Assembly (NCBI RefSeq): GCF_001577525.1
Contig: NZ_CP013015.1
Coordinates: 326,632-390,631, forward strand
Direction: 5' to 3'
Origin: Candidatus Desulfofervidus auxilii
Lineage (GTDB): Bacteria; Desulfobacterota; Desulfofervidia; Desulfofervidales; Desulfofervidaceae
Length of the DNA: 64,000 nt
Below, one piece after another: positions 19,176 to 27,931 of the stretch. The notes under the pieces were generated by a model. That model was not told where the DNA came from. It saw only the letters and a program-made list of their open reading frames with translations, and did no database searches. The position numbers were made by a program, and so were the translations under genes. Position 1 is the stretch's first letter. The number at the start of each line of letters is the position of its first letter.

Positions 19176-21464
19176 ATGATGAATTTAGGTAGGAAAAATT
19201 TAGCAATCTTAAGTACTTTTCTAATATGTATGGTGCTTATTTCAGTAGCCTGCAGCAGTCCTGCAGAAAAAAGGGCAAGACATCTAGAGAAGGCCCAAAA
19301 GTATTTTTCAGAGGGTAAATATAAGGAAGCCATCATTGAGTATAAAAATGTGCTCAAGTTAGACACCAAAAATGCTAAGGTCTATTATAAATTAGGACTT
19401 TGCTACCTGAATACAGGAAAAGGAAGGGAGGCCTTTAAGTCACTTTCGGCGGCGGTAGAATTAGACCCAAAGAATCTGGATGCCCATCTTAAACTGGGAA
19501 ATCTATTTCTGCTTTCCAGGCTCCCAGAAAAGGCAAGGGAAAAGGCAGACTTGGTCCTTTCTCAGGAGCCAAAAAACCTGGAGGCCCTTATCCTTTCAGG
19601 GAATGTTTATATTCAGAAAAAGGAGATAGATAAGGCCATAGAAATCTTTAAAAAGGTGCTAGAATTAAGACCTAAAAGGCAACAAACCTATTTTATCTTG
19701 GCAACTTTAGTTTCTTTAAAAAGAAAATTTACAGAGGCTGAAAGATATTTAAAGAAAGCTATAGAGATAAATCCCCAGGAAATTAGTGGATATCTGACAT
19801 TAGGAAATTTTTATATGGCCACCAAAAGGCCACTTTTGGCAGAAAAGGCTTATAAGTCAGCCATAGGAATTGAGCCTAAAAATTTCAAGCCTTATGTAGT
19901 GTTAGGAAATTTTTATAGACATCAACGGGAATTCAAAAAGGCGGAAGAACTATATTTAAAGGCTACCGAGATTGACCCCAATGATGTCCGCCCATTTATG
20001 GTACTAGGGGAATTTTATAGGACAAGGGGTGAGAATGAAAAGGCAATCAAGCACTACAATAAGGCCTTGGCATTAAATCCCAAACTTAATTTGGCAAAGA
20101 TAAATCTTGGGCAAATCTACCTCAAGCAAGATAAATTAGATAAGGCCTCAACTGTTATAGAAGAGATATTAAAGGAAAGACCCAAAGACCTGGGGGCAAG
20201 ACTCCTTAAAGGTCAACTGCTTATAAAGCAAAGGAAAATAAGTGAGGCTACAGAACTCCTTCAGACACTTATAAAGGATGAGCCAAAGTTTAGTGAGGCC
20301 CACTATTTTCTAGGGCTGTGCTATATGAATCAAAGAAATATACACCAAGCTAAGGCAGAATTTAATGAGGCAATAAGTTATAATCCTATGCTCTATAAGG
20401 CAAATCTCATTTTAAGTGAAATTCACCTTAGAAGTGGGGCCTTTGATCTGGCCATAGCGCATGCAAAAAGGGTGTTAGAAATAAGACCTCAAGAGATAAA
20501 TGCCCATGTTGTTATAGGAAATGCCTATTTATATCAAGGAAATTTGGATAATGCCTCTTTGGAATTTAAAAAGGTCATCAAAAAAGCACCTGAAAATCCT
20601 GTGGGGTATTACAGATTAGGACTGGTTTTAGAGGCCCAAAAGAGATATGATAAGGCACTCTCTCAATTTGAAAAGGTACTGAAATTAAATCCTAGGTCTG
20701 TAAAGGCCTTAAGCCATATAGCTACCATATACCTTTATAAGAAAAACCCCGATAAGGCTATTTCAAAGTGTAAGGAACATTTAAAAATAGTCCCTGATAA
20801 CCCATTTATCTACAGTCTTATGGGAAATATCTATGCTTCAAAAGGTGATACCAAAAATGCAGAAAAGCAATTTAAAAAGGCACTTTCTATCAATCCCAAT
20901 CTCCTTTCACCTTATATGGGTCTGGCAGGCCTGTATGTGCAAAGTAAAAAGGTTGGTCAAGCCATAGCTCAATGTAAAAAAGCCATTGAAAAGAATCCTA
21001 AGTTTATTCCGGCACGCATGAATTTGGCCCTCCTGTATCAAACCAAGGGAAATGATAAACAGGCCATAGAGGAGTATAAAGAGATTTTAAACATAAATCC
21101 TAAATTTGCACCTGCAGCCAATAATTTGGCCTGGCTGTATGCAGAAGGTGGTGAAAACCTGGATAAGGCCCTAAATTTGGCACAGACTGCCAAGCAGCAG
21201 TTGCCTGATAACCCAGCGGTTTCTGATACCTTGGGATGGGTGTATTATAAAAAGAATATGTCTGATGGGGCTATCTCTCTTTTTCAAGAAGCACTAGAAA
21301 AATTACCCAATCATCCCATTATTAATTACCATTTAGGTATGGCATACTTTAAAAAAAGGGAAAAGGAGCTGGCAAAAAAGTTTCTGACAAAGGCCCTTAA
21401 TATCAACCAAAAATTCCCCCAGGCAGATGAAGCCAAACAAGCCCTCAAACAACTAAAAGAATAA
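19176..21464 (+). CDS. prsT: PEP-CTERM system TPR-repeat lipoprotein PrsT
   Basis: 762 residues. The signal peptide has lipobox ISVAC (Cys26). About twenty tetratricopeptide repeats then run to the C-terminus (repeating pattern A-x3-Y-x2-A-x-L-x-P). This gene is the usual partner of prsK and prsR beside exosortase A, and it lies 35 bases before prsK here. The role of PrsT is unproved; a scaffold in the periplasm for export or protein sorting is the common inference. It is slightly shorter than the roughly 900-residue family members. Confidence 0.92.
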   Translation: MMNLGRKNLAILSTFLICMVLISVACSSPAEKRARHLEKAQKYFSEGKYKEAIIEYKNVLKLDTKNAKVYYKLGLCYLNTGKGREAFKSLSAAVELDPKNLDAHLKLGNLFLLSRLPEKAREKADLVLSQEPKNLEALILSGNVYIQKKEIDKAIEIFKKVLELRPKRQQTYFILATLVSLKRKFTEAERYLKKAIEINPQEISGYLTLGNFYMATKRPLLAEKAYKSAIGIEPKNFKPYVVLGNFYRHQREFKKAEELYLKATEIDPNDVRPFMVLGEFYRTRGENEKAIKHYNKALALNPKLNLAKINLGQIYLKQDKLDKASTVIEEILKERPKDLGARLLKGQLLIKQRKISEATELLQTLIKDEPKFSEAHYFLGLCYMNQRNIHQAKAEFNEAISYNPMLYKANLILSEIHLRSGAFDLAIAHAKRVLEIRPQEINAHVVIGNAYLYQGNLDNASLEFKKVIKKAPENPVGYYRLGLVLEAQKRYDKALSQFEKVLKLNPRSVKALSHIATIYLYKKNPDKAISKCKEHLKIVPDNPFIYSLMGNIYASKGDTKNAEKQFKKALSINPNLLSPYMGLAGLYVQSKKVGQAIAQCKKAIEKNPKFIPARMNLALLYQTKGNDKQAIEEYKEILNINPKFAPAANNLAWLYAEGGENLDKALNLAQTAKQQLPDNPAVSDTLGWVYYKKNMSDGAISLFQEALEKLPNHPIINYHLGMAYFKKREKELAKKFLTKALNINQKFPQADEAKQALKQLKE

Positions 21465-21499
21465 AACACAGAAACTGTGTGAACTCAATAAACTGAATA

Positions 21500-23542
21500 A
21501 TGTCCATTTTCCCACTCATAAATTCTTTAATATGTGCTATTTTGGCCATTTTTGTCCTTTCTAGAAATGCCAGACATCCACTGAACCTCAGCTTTTCATT
21601 GGGGCTGTTTTCTCTTGGTTTTATAGAAATGGCTAATTTTATAGCACTGCGTAGCATCCTTCCCCTGTTCTGGATACGTATGGCCAGGGTAGGCGAATGT
21701 CTCCTTCCAGCAAACTGGATACTCTTTATCTATGCATTTGCCAAAAAAGATAGGCAAATTTTGACCAAGGATAAGCTGGTCATCTCTATTTTCTATGCTA
21801 CATCTCTATTTTTTATGGCCTTTTCTCAAAGGGAATTTTTCATTACGCCCTTAAGCGACTTTCTCTTTAGGATTGAAAGGTTAGGCTATTATTTTTATCT
21901 CTTTCTCTGTTTTTCCATGATATTTATCCTTTCTAAGTTAGAAGGCATCCTTTTTTCTTCAAAAGGGGCAGTAAGGTGGCAAATAAAATATGCCATGCTT
22001 GGCTTGGGCTCTATATTTGCCTCTTTTATCTTTATTACTGGACAGAGGCTGCTTTACAGGACAATTGATTTACACTTTATCCCTATCCATTCAGTAATTA
22101 TCCTCATCTCCCTTTCCCTTATTGTATTTGCCTCAGTAAGACGCCACTTTTTGGATGTAGATGTATTTGTGTCCCGTTATGCAGTGTATACTTCATTGAC
22201 GGTAATATTTGTAGGCATATATTTCCTTTCCTTAGGTCTAATGGGGGAATTGGCAAGAAAACTTGGCATAGATTTAGGATACTTATGGGAAATACCTATC
22301 ATCTTTATTTCTGTCCTTATTTTATCAATCGTTTTGCTCTCTGATACAGTGAAGCGGAAGGTAAGATACTTTATATCCAGACACTTTTATAAGGATAAAT
22401 ATGACTATAGGGCTCAGTGGCTAAATTTTTCAAACAGGTTGAGCAACAAATTTACTGCATCTGAGATATGCAATGCTACATTAGAGCTTCTATCTGAAGC
22501 CATGTATGTAAAGCAGCTATCAATCTGGCTTTATGATGAAGAAAATGAAAGTTTGCAAATAGCCTCTTCCAAAGGGCTTGCCAAAGTCGACTTTAAAGTA
22601 GAACATAAAGATTTCATCTCCTCCTTAAAAAACAGACCTTTTATCCTTAAAGAATCTCTTAAAAAGGAAAATAGCAAAGTTTATGAAGAAAATAGAGAAT
22701 TTTTTGAAAAGGCAAGGGCTTCACTGTGTGTGCCTATGATAGTTGGGGATAATTTCATAGGTATAATTGCTATTGGACCTGAATTTAGTGGCAAGGGATT
22801 TATTCAGGATGACTTTGATTTATTAACATCCATTGCTGCTCAGGCCTCAAATGCCCTACTAAATGTCCGTCTTTCTGATAAGCTGATTCAAATCAAAGAA
22901 CAAGAGACCTTTCATAGACTATCTTCTTTTATAGTGCACGACCTTAAAAACCTGGTTTATACATTATCTTTGAGCCTTCAAAATGCCAGAAAATACTTTG
23001 ATGAGCCTGAATTTAAGAAGGATTTATTAGATACCATCTCTAACAGTGTCTCAAAGATGAAGGTCTTAATGGCAAAGTTATCTTCAGCTCCAAGAGGGCT
23101 TAAAATTAATTTGCAGCAGATAGATTTAAATAACTTAATCAATGAAGTTGTGGATAGCACTAAACTAAATAGCAAGGACATAAATATCAAGAAATATTTT
23201 GGAGATATACCTGTTATAAAAGCCGATAAGGAGCAATTAAAGAAAGTAATTACAAATCTTATGCTAAATGCCTTGGAGGCCAATGGAAATAGAGGAGAAA
23301 TAAAAATCAATACATATTCCAGAAACGGATGGGTAGTCTTTTCTATTTCTGATAATGGACCAGGGATGGATAAAGAATTTAAAGAAAAGTATCTTTTCAA
23401 ACCATTCCACTCTACAAAAAGCAAGGGGTTAGGCATTGGACTCTTTCAATGCAAGACCATCATAGATGCCCATAAAGGAAAAATTGAGGTAGAGAGTGAA
23501 AAATGGAAAGGCTGCACCTTCACGGTTAAACTCCCGGTTTGA
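21500..23542 (+). CDS. prsK: PEP-CTERM system histidine kinase PrsK
   Basis: 680 residues. About eight N-terminal membrane helices run to residue 275. A GAF-like domain follows (about 300-460; SLCVPMIVGDNFIGIIAIG). The phosphoacceptor helix is SSFIVHDLKNLVYTLSLSL. The ATPase domain has NLMLNALEANG, DNGPGM and GLGIGLFQCKTII. PrsK works with PrsR and RpoN to turn on PEP-CTERM protein genes (known from Zoogloea-type systems). The cognate prsR lies downstream, but a Uma2-family gene now separates the pair. Confidence 0.93.
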   Translation: MSIFPLINSLICAILAIFVLSRNARHPLNLSFSLGLFSLGFIEMANFIALRSILPLFWIRMARVGECLLPANWILFIYAFAKKDRQILTKDKLVISIFYATSLFFMAFSQREFFITPLSDFLFRIERLGYYFYLFLCFSMIFILSKLEGILFSSKGAVRWQIKYAMLGLGSIFASFIFITGQRLLYRTIDLHFIPIHSVIILISLSLIVFASVRRHFLDVDVFVSRYAVYTSLTVIFVGIYFLSLGLMGELARKLGIDLGYLWEIPIIFISVLILSIVLLSDTVKRKVRYFISRHFYKDKYDYRAQWLNFSNRLSNKFTASEICNATLELLSEAMYVKQLSIWLYDEENESLQIASSKGLAKVDFKVEHKDFISSLKNRPFILKESLKKENSKVYEENREFFEKARASLCVPMIVGDNFIGIIAIGPEFSGKGFIQDDFDLLTSIAAQASNALLNVRLSDKLIQIKEQETFHRLSSFIVHDLKNLVYTLSLSLQNARKYFDEPEFKKDLLDTISNSVSKMKVLMAKLSSAPRGLKINLQQIDLNNLINEVVDSTKLNSKDINIKKYFGDIPVIKADKEQLKKVITNLMLNALEANGNRGEIKINTYSRNGWVVFSISDNGPGMDKEFKEKYLFKPFHSTKSKGLGIGLFQCKTIIDAHKGKIEVESEKWKGCTFTVKLPV

Positions 23543-23573
23543 CAAATAAGTCCACGGATATTAAAAAACTAAC

Positions 23574-24125
23574 ATGGCTATAGCAATTCCAAAAAAGAAG
23601 AAATATACCTATGAAGATTATGCAAAGCTTCCTGAAGGCGCCCCTTATCAACTTATTGGTGGAGAATTAATTATGACCCCAACTCCCACACCCTATCATC
23701 AAATAGTTTCGCGAAAAATAGTGTCTTTATTAGTTCAGCATGTGGAAAAGAATGATTTAGGAGAAGTTCTTTATAGCCCCATAGATGTTTACCTAACCGA
23801 AGAAGATACCTTTCAACCCGATATTATCTTTATTTCAAAAGAAAGGCTTAATATCATTGGTGAAACTAAAATAGAAAGTGCCCCAGACCTTATAATAGAA
23901 CTCCTCTCTCCTGCTACTGCCTATTACGACCTTGGTAGAAAATATGAAGTCTACGAAAAAAGTGGTGTAAGGGAATACTGGATTGTCCATCCAGAGAGAA
24001 AAAGCATAGAAATTTATCAAAATGAAGGTAGTCAATTTAGACTCATCCAAACAGCAAAAGAAACAGGTGCTATCAATTCTCTGGTTTTAAAAGACCTTGA
24101 AATTAACTTAGAAAAGGTATTCTAA
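23574..24125 (+). CDS. Uma2-family (DUF820) putative endonuclease
   Basis: 183 residues of the PD-(D/E)xK-fold Uma2 family, abundant in cyanobacteria and some other phyla. The motif order is YQLIGGELIMTPTPTPYHQ, FQPDIIFIS, APDLIIELLSPATAYYDL, EVYEKSGVREYWIVHPE. This gives the acidic and lysine residues expected of the nuclease core. It is near-identical in its first 45 residues to the gene at 39533, with a similar AT-rich leader, so one is a duplicate. Its position between prsK and prsR is unusual. The cellular role is unknown. Confidence 0.85.
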   Translation: MAIAIPKKKKYTYEDYAKLPEGAPYQLIGGELIMTPTPTPYHQIVSRKIVSLLVQHVEKNDLGEVLYSPIDVYLTEEDTFQPDIIFISKERLNIIGETKIESAPDLIIELLSPATAYYDLGRKYEVYEKSGVREYWIVHPERKSIEIYQNEGSQFRLIQTAKETGAINSLVLKDLEINLEKVF

Positions 24126-24213
24126 ATCAATGTTTAGTTAAATAGTTAATTCCCTTTGAATAGTTTTATCATTCTGGGATTTTTGCCCTGTTAACCAAAG
24201 CATAGAGAGCGAA

Positions 24214-25596
24214 ATGGACGAAAAGGATAAGATTCTGATTATTGAAGACGATAAAGGCATTGCAAAGCAAATTAAATGGGCCTTATTGAAAGATTACCAC
24301 GTCCTCATTGCCCATGATGTCCCCATTGCCCGTCAGCTTTTAAAAAAAGAGAGACCAAAGGTTATAACCTTGGACTTAGGCCTTCCACCTAAACCTGACA
24401 GCCCTGAAGTAGGTCTTGGGCTTTTAGAAGATATATTAAAATTTAACCCTCATACTAAAGTCATTGTTATAACCGGAAATACAGAAAAGGAGAATGCACT
24501 AAAGGCCATTCAGATGGGTGCCTATGACTTCTATTATAAACCTGTAGATGTAGATGAGCTTAAGGTTATCATAAGGCGTGCCTTCCATATATATCGGCTT
24601 GAACATGAAAACTTAGAATTTCTTCAAAGAAAGGCTGAGGGAGATAAATTTTTGGAAGGTCTAATAGGCCAAAGCCAAAAGATGCAAAAAGTTTTTTCTT
24701 TGGTAAGGAAGGTAGCTCTAACTGACTTTCCAGTATTAATCCAGGGAGAAAGTGGAACAGGAAAGGAATCCATTGCCAAATCCATCCACCTTTTAAGCCA
24801 GAGAAAAAATAATCCTTTTGTGGTAATAAATTGCGGTGCTATACCAGAGACCTTACTAGAAAGTGAACTCTTTGGTTATGAAAAGGGTGCATTTACAGGG
24901 GCACATATTACCCGTGAGGGAAAACTTGAACTTGCCCAAGGAGGAAGTGTCTTTTTGGATGAAGTCTCTGAATTGACACTCCCACTTCAAGTAAAATTAC
25001 TTAGATTCCTTCAGGAACACACTATAGAGAGGATTGGAGGAAGAAGGGTTATAAAATTGGATGTCCGAATTATTGCTGCCACTAATAAGAATCTAAAGCA
25101 GGCAATTGAAAAGGGAGAATTTAGAGAAGACCTTTATTATCGTTTAAACACACTAAATATTGAACTTCCTCCCCTCAGAGATAGGGGTGAAGATATATTA
25201 ATTCTGGCAAAGTATTTCTTGTATCAGTATTGTAAAGATATTGGGAAAAAACCCATAAATTTTTCAAAAGAGGCTATAGATGCCCTCTGTCAGCACAATT
25301 GGCCAGGAAATATAAGGGAGCTTCAAAATAAGATAAAAAGGGCAATCATTACGGCAGAAGGAAATTATATTCTCCCTAAAGATTTAGAATTTGATTCAGA
25401 TTCTATATCCTATGGGATACCTCTAGGTCAGTTGTCTCTGAAAAAGGCAAGGGAAAGATTTGAAAAAGGAATAATAATTAAGGCCTTAAGGAAAAATAAT
25501 TATAATATTACTCACACTGCTACTGAACTTGGTATTAGCCGAGCCAGTGTTTATGAATTGATTAGAAAATATGACATAAAGATAAAAACTTTCTAA
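24214..25596 (+). CDS. prsR: PEP-CTERM-box response regulator PrsR (sigma-54 activator)
   Basis: 460 residues. The receiver has E11-D12-D13 and acceptor D54 (LDLGLPP). The AAA+ domain has Walker [22 protein letters not shown] for sigma-54 contact, and [12 protein letters not shown] Fis-type helix-turn-helix ([22 protein letters not shown]) ends the protein. It is the cognate partner of PrsK. Three copies of the predicted binding box begin one base after its stop codon and lead into a PEP-CTERM gene, a direct regulatory link visible in sequence. Confidence 0.94.
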   Translation: MDEKDKILIIEDDKGIAKQIKWALLKDYHVLIAHDVPIARQLLKKERPKVITLDLGLPPKPDSPEVGLGLLEDILKFNPHTKVIVITGNTEKENALKAIQMGAYDFYYKPVDVDELKVIIRRAFHIYRLEHENLEFLQRKAEGDKFLEGLIGQSQKMQKVFSLVRKVALTDFPVLIQGESGTGKESIAKSIHLLSQRKNNPFVVINCGAIPETLLESELFGYEKGAFTGAHITREGKLELAQGGSVFLDEVSELTLPLQVKLLRFLQEHTIERIGGRRVIKLDVRIIAATNKNLKQAIEKGEFREDLYYRLNTLNIELPPLRDRGEDILILAKYFLYQYCKDIGKKPINFSKEAIDALCQHNWPGNIRELQNKIKRAIITAEGNYILPKDLEFDSDSISYGIPLGQLSLKKARERFEKGIIIKALRKNNYNITHTATELGISRASVYELIRKYDIKIKTF

Positions 25597-25613
25597 TGTC
25601 AGAAAACTTTACA
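25597..25613. promoter_or_regulatory. PEP-CTERM box, copy 1
   Basis: TGTCAGAAAACTTTACA, an imperfect dyad of form TGTCA-N7-TTACA. It begins one base after the prsR stop codon and about 160 bases upstream of the sigma-54 promoter. Likely PrsR enhancer site. Confidence 0.75.
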
Positions 25614-25620
25614 ATTTAGG

Positions 25621-25637
25621 TGTCACAATACTTTACA
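25621..25637. promoter_or_regulatory. PEP-CTERM box, copy 2
   Basis: TGTCACAATACTTTACA, same dyad as copy 1 with two changes, 24 bases further on. The 24-base step is close to two helical turns, compatible with side-by-side dimers. Confidence 0.72.
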
Positions 25638-25685
25638 GTTAAAATCCTTGCTAGATGCCATTTTTAGCCTGTGAGCCAATTTTGG

Positions 25686-25702
25686 TGTCAGAAAACTTTA
25701 CA
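25686..25702. promoter_or_regulatory. PEP-CTERM box, copy 3
   Basis: TGTCAGAAAACTTTACA, identical to copy 1. It lies about 55 bases upstream of the -24 element, a usual distance for a sigma-54 enhancer. Confidence 0.75.
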
Positions 25703-25756
25703 AAAATGGGTTCAAATCTAAAATCAAAAATCCAGTATTATCAAGGGTTTTCAATC

Positions 25757-25772
25757 TTGGCACAGATATTGA
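25757..25772 (+). promoter_or_regulatory. sigma-54 promoter of the PEP-CTERM gene
   Basis: TTGGCACAGATATTGA has a consensus -24 half (TGGCAC) and correct spacing. The -12 GC is GA here, which predicts a weaker promoter. The ribosome site AAGGAGGGG and ATG follow. The same GATATTG core occurs in the promoter at 11278. Confidence 0.68.
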
Positions 25773-25801
25773 AGTATATGGCTATATAAGGAGGGGAGAC
25801 G

Positions 25802-26635
25802 ATGAAAAAGATTATTCAAATTCTGATTACTGCTGCTTTTGTGCTATTTTTTGGAATTTTTGAGGTTTCTATGGGAGTTCCTATAGGATATGTCATTGAT
25901 GGAGATGTAAGTGACTGGGGTATTGACTTGTTTGCTGCTTCTAGTAAGGGTTACCTCGACAGTCATCTCCCATCTGGTGGTTTGGATATTGATTATATAA
26001 CAGAGGATAATGCTTATAATGAGGGCGGTTGGCAGTATGTGGGACCAGGTTGGACTTATCAGAATTATTTTGATGCAGAAGCCATTTATTTCGATAATGA
26101 CCAGTATTATGCCTATATTGCTATCATACAGGGTTTGCCAGAAGAGGGATATGATCCTCCGGGAAACCCAGTAAATGGTAACTATTCTTATATGTTCAAA
26201 CCAGGCGACATCGCAATAGATGTGGACGGAGACTCCGTTTTTGAATACGGATTAAAGGTAAGGGGCGAAGGTGGATTTCAACAAGGTTATTTATACAGCG
26301 TAAGTGGCTGGAAAAACGTTTATTATTCGCAGCATAATATAGCCAATCCGTGGGTCATCGATGCAGGCACTGAAAAGGGAGCAGTAAGTTTTGTTTATAG
26401 CACAGAACAAAACAGTCATTATGTGTTGGAGGCGGCTATTCCCCTGGATTTATTGGGCTTAGATGCTAATACTGCTCATTCCCTGCAAATCCACTGGACC
26501 CAGGAGTGTGGAAATGATTATCTTACCCTAAAGGCAAATGTAAACCCTGTTCCTGAGCCAGCTACTATGTTATTGTTGGGCATTGGCCTAGCTGGCTTAG
26601 GGCTATTTGGAAGAAGGTTTAGGAAAAAGGTTTAA
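25802..26635 (+). CDS. secreted PEP-CTERM sorting-domain protein
   Basis: 277 residues. Signal peptide about 1-25. A beta-rich exported domain opens GYVIDGDVSDWGIDLF, resembling family-9 carbohydrate-binding/DOMON-like modules (tentative). The C-terminus is a textbook PEP-CTERM tail: VPEPATM, then a 17-residue hydrophobic helix (LLLGIGLAGLGLF) and the basic end GRRFRKK. The exosortase at 30482 should process it at or after the PEP motif. Upstream boxes make it a direct PrsR/RpoN target. It is the only PEP-CTERM substrate I see in the window. Confidence 0.93.
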   Translation: MKKIIQILITAAFVLFFGIFEVSMGVPIGYVIDGDVSDWGIDLFAASSKGYLDSHLPSGGLDIDYITEDNAYNEGGWQYVGPGWTYQNYFDAEAIYFDNDQYYAYIAIIQGLPEEGYDPPGNPVNGNYSYMFKPGDIAIDVDGDSVFEYGLKVRGEGGFQQGYLYSVSGWKNVYYSQHNIANPWVIDAGTEKGAVSFVYSTEQNSHYVLEAAIPLDLLGLDANTAHSLQIHWTQECGNDYLTLKANVNPVPEPATMLLLGIGLAGLGLFGRRFRKKV

Positions 26636-26655
26636 AACATTTTGATAGTATAACT

Positions 26656-26703
26656 CCCCCTTACAGGGGGGCATCCAAGAGACTTTCTCCCTGGAGGGAG
26701 AAA
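26656..26703. terminator. paired hairpins downstream of the PEP-CTERM gene
   Basis: CCCCC-TTACA-GGGGG (26656-26670) and TTTCTCCC-TGGA-GGGAGAAA (26684-26703), the second followed by TTCAATTTTCTTT. It is probably a transcription stop between the PEP-CTERM gene and the flavoprotein gene. The first hairpin could also be a dispersed palindrome. Confidence 0.55.
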
Positions 26704-26767
26704 TTCAATTTTCTTTAATCCCATTTGTTCCAGTTAACTAAGCAAATAATTATCACGGAGAAAAGGT

Positions 26768-27922
26768 ATGCTTTACGACATTATAGTAATTGGAGGAGGC
26801 CCCAGTGGTTTGAATTGTGCCCATAAGCTTTCTCAAGCAGGGCTTAATGTGCTTGTTTTTGACAAATGTTCCAAAATAGGGGAAAACAAAATTTGCACAG
26901 GAATTGTAGGAATTGAAGCCTTCCAAAGGTTTCAGTTATCTAAAGATTCTATCCTTAATGAAATAAGGAATATCAGGATTATATCTCCTTACGGGTCACT
27001 TATTGAATATAAGCACCCTTCCATCCTTGCCTATGTAGTAGATAGAGAAAAATTCGATGCCTACCTGGCTCACTTGGCCCTCTCAAAAGGCGCTCAGATG
27101 AAGTCAAAAAGTGAGGTCATAACTATAGATGTAAGTGAAGAGCAGGTAAAGGTTATTGCGAGGGAACAAGGTGTTCTTAGGGTTTACTGTGCTAAAGTGG
27201 CAGTTTTGGCCACAGGAGTAAATTTTAAGTTTAACAAGATGCTAAAATTAGGATTACCTGAGGATTTCCTGTATGGGGTAAATGCCCATGCCAACATAAA
27301 AGGTATAGATACCACCACCATACACATAGGCAATTCTTTGGCACCAGGGGCATTTACTTGGATTACCCCCATTAAAGACGGCTGGGTAAGAATTGGGTTA
27401 ATGGCCAAAAAGCATCCAAGGTTCTATTTTAAGAAGTTTTGTGAAATGGTCTCAAATAGTAATGGTCCTTTAGATATAGCATCTGTTGGATATAAACCTA
27501 TAGCACAGGGTCTGGTCTCAAAAACCTGCACTGATAGGGTAATTGCAGTAGGAGAGACAGCAGGACAAGTGAAGACCACCACAGGTGGAGGAATATACTA
27601 TGGACTTTTATGCTCCGAGATAGCGGTGCAGGTGATATTGAAAGCATTCAAGAAAAATTCCTTTAATGCTAGTGCTTTTTCAGAGTATGAGGAGCTCTGG
27701 AAAAAGAAAATCGGAAATGAGATAAAAACAGGCTACTATATGCGAAAAATGTACTCCAAGCTTACTGATTGGCAGATTGAACAACTCTTTCATATAGCAA
27801 AAAGTAATGGCCTTTTATCTTTCATAGAAAAAAGAATGGAATTTGACTGGCATAGGAATTTATTGCTTAGCCTCATCCAAACAACCCCCATAGGAAGATT
27901 TTTTTCAAAAATTATCCAATAA
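26768..27922 (+). CDS. FAD-dependent geranylgeranyl-reductase-family oxidoreductase
   Basis: 384 residues. The dinucleotide-binding motif IIVIGGGPSGLNCAHKL opens the protein. CTGIVGIEAF and a later GETAGQVKTTTGGGIYYGL match the geranylgeranyl reductase/electron-transfer flavoprotein dehydrogenase-like family. The substrate is unknown; in this setting it may reduce a polyprenyl carrier lipid or act on a quinone (inference). It starts at an ATG with GGAG upstream. It is 9 bases before the sugar transferase gene and likely co-transcribed with it. Confidence 0.8.
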   Translation: MLYDIIVIGGGPSGLNCAHKLSQAGLNVLVFDKCSKIGENKICTGIVGIEAFQRFQLSKDSILNEIRNIRIISPYGSLIEYKHPSILAYVVDREKFDAYLAHLALSKGAQMKSKSEVITIDVSEEQVKVIAREQGVLRVYCAKVAVLATGVNFKFNKMLKLGLPEDFLYGVNAHANIKGIDTTTIHIGNSLAPGAFTWITPIKDGWVRIGLMAKKHPRFYFKKFCEMVSNSNGPLDIASVGYKPIAQGLVSKTCTDRVIAVGETAGQVKTTTGGGIYYGLLCSEIAVQVILKAFKKNSFNASAFSEYEELWKKKIGNEIKTGYYMRKMYSKLTDWQIEQLFHIAKSNGLLSFIEKRMEFDWHRNLLLSLIQTTPIGRFFSKIIQ

Positions 27923-27931
27923 CAGTTTAAA

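Noticed and set aside
22978-23436. 152-codon minus-strand frame inside prsK
   Set aside because: Antisense shadow of a well-supported kinase domain.
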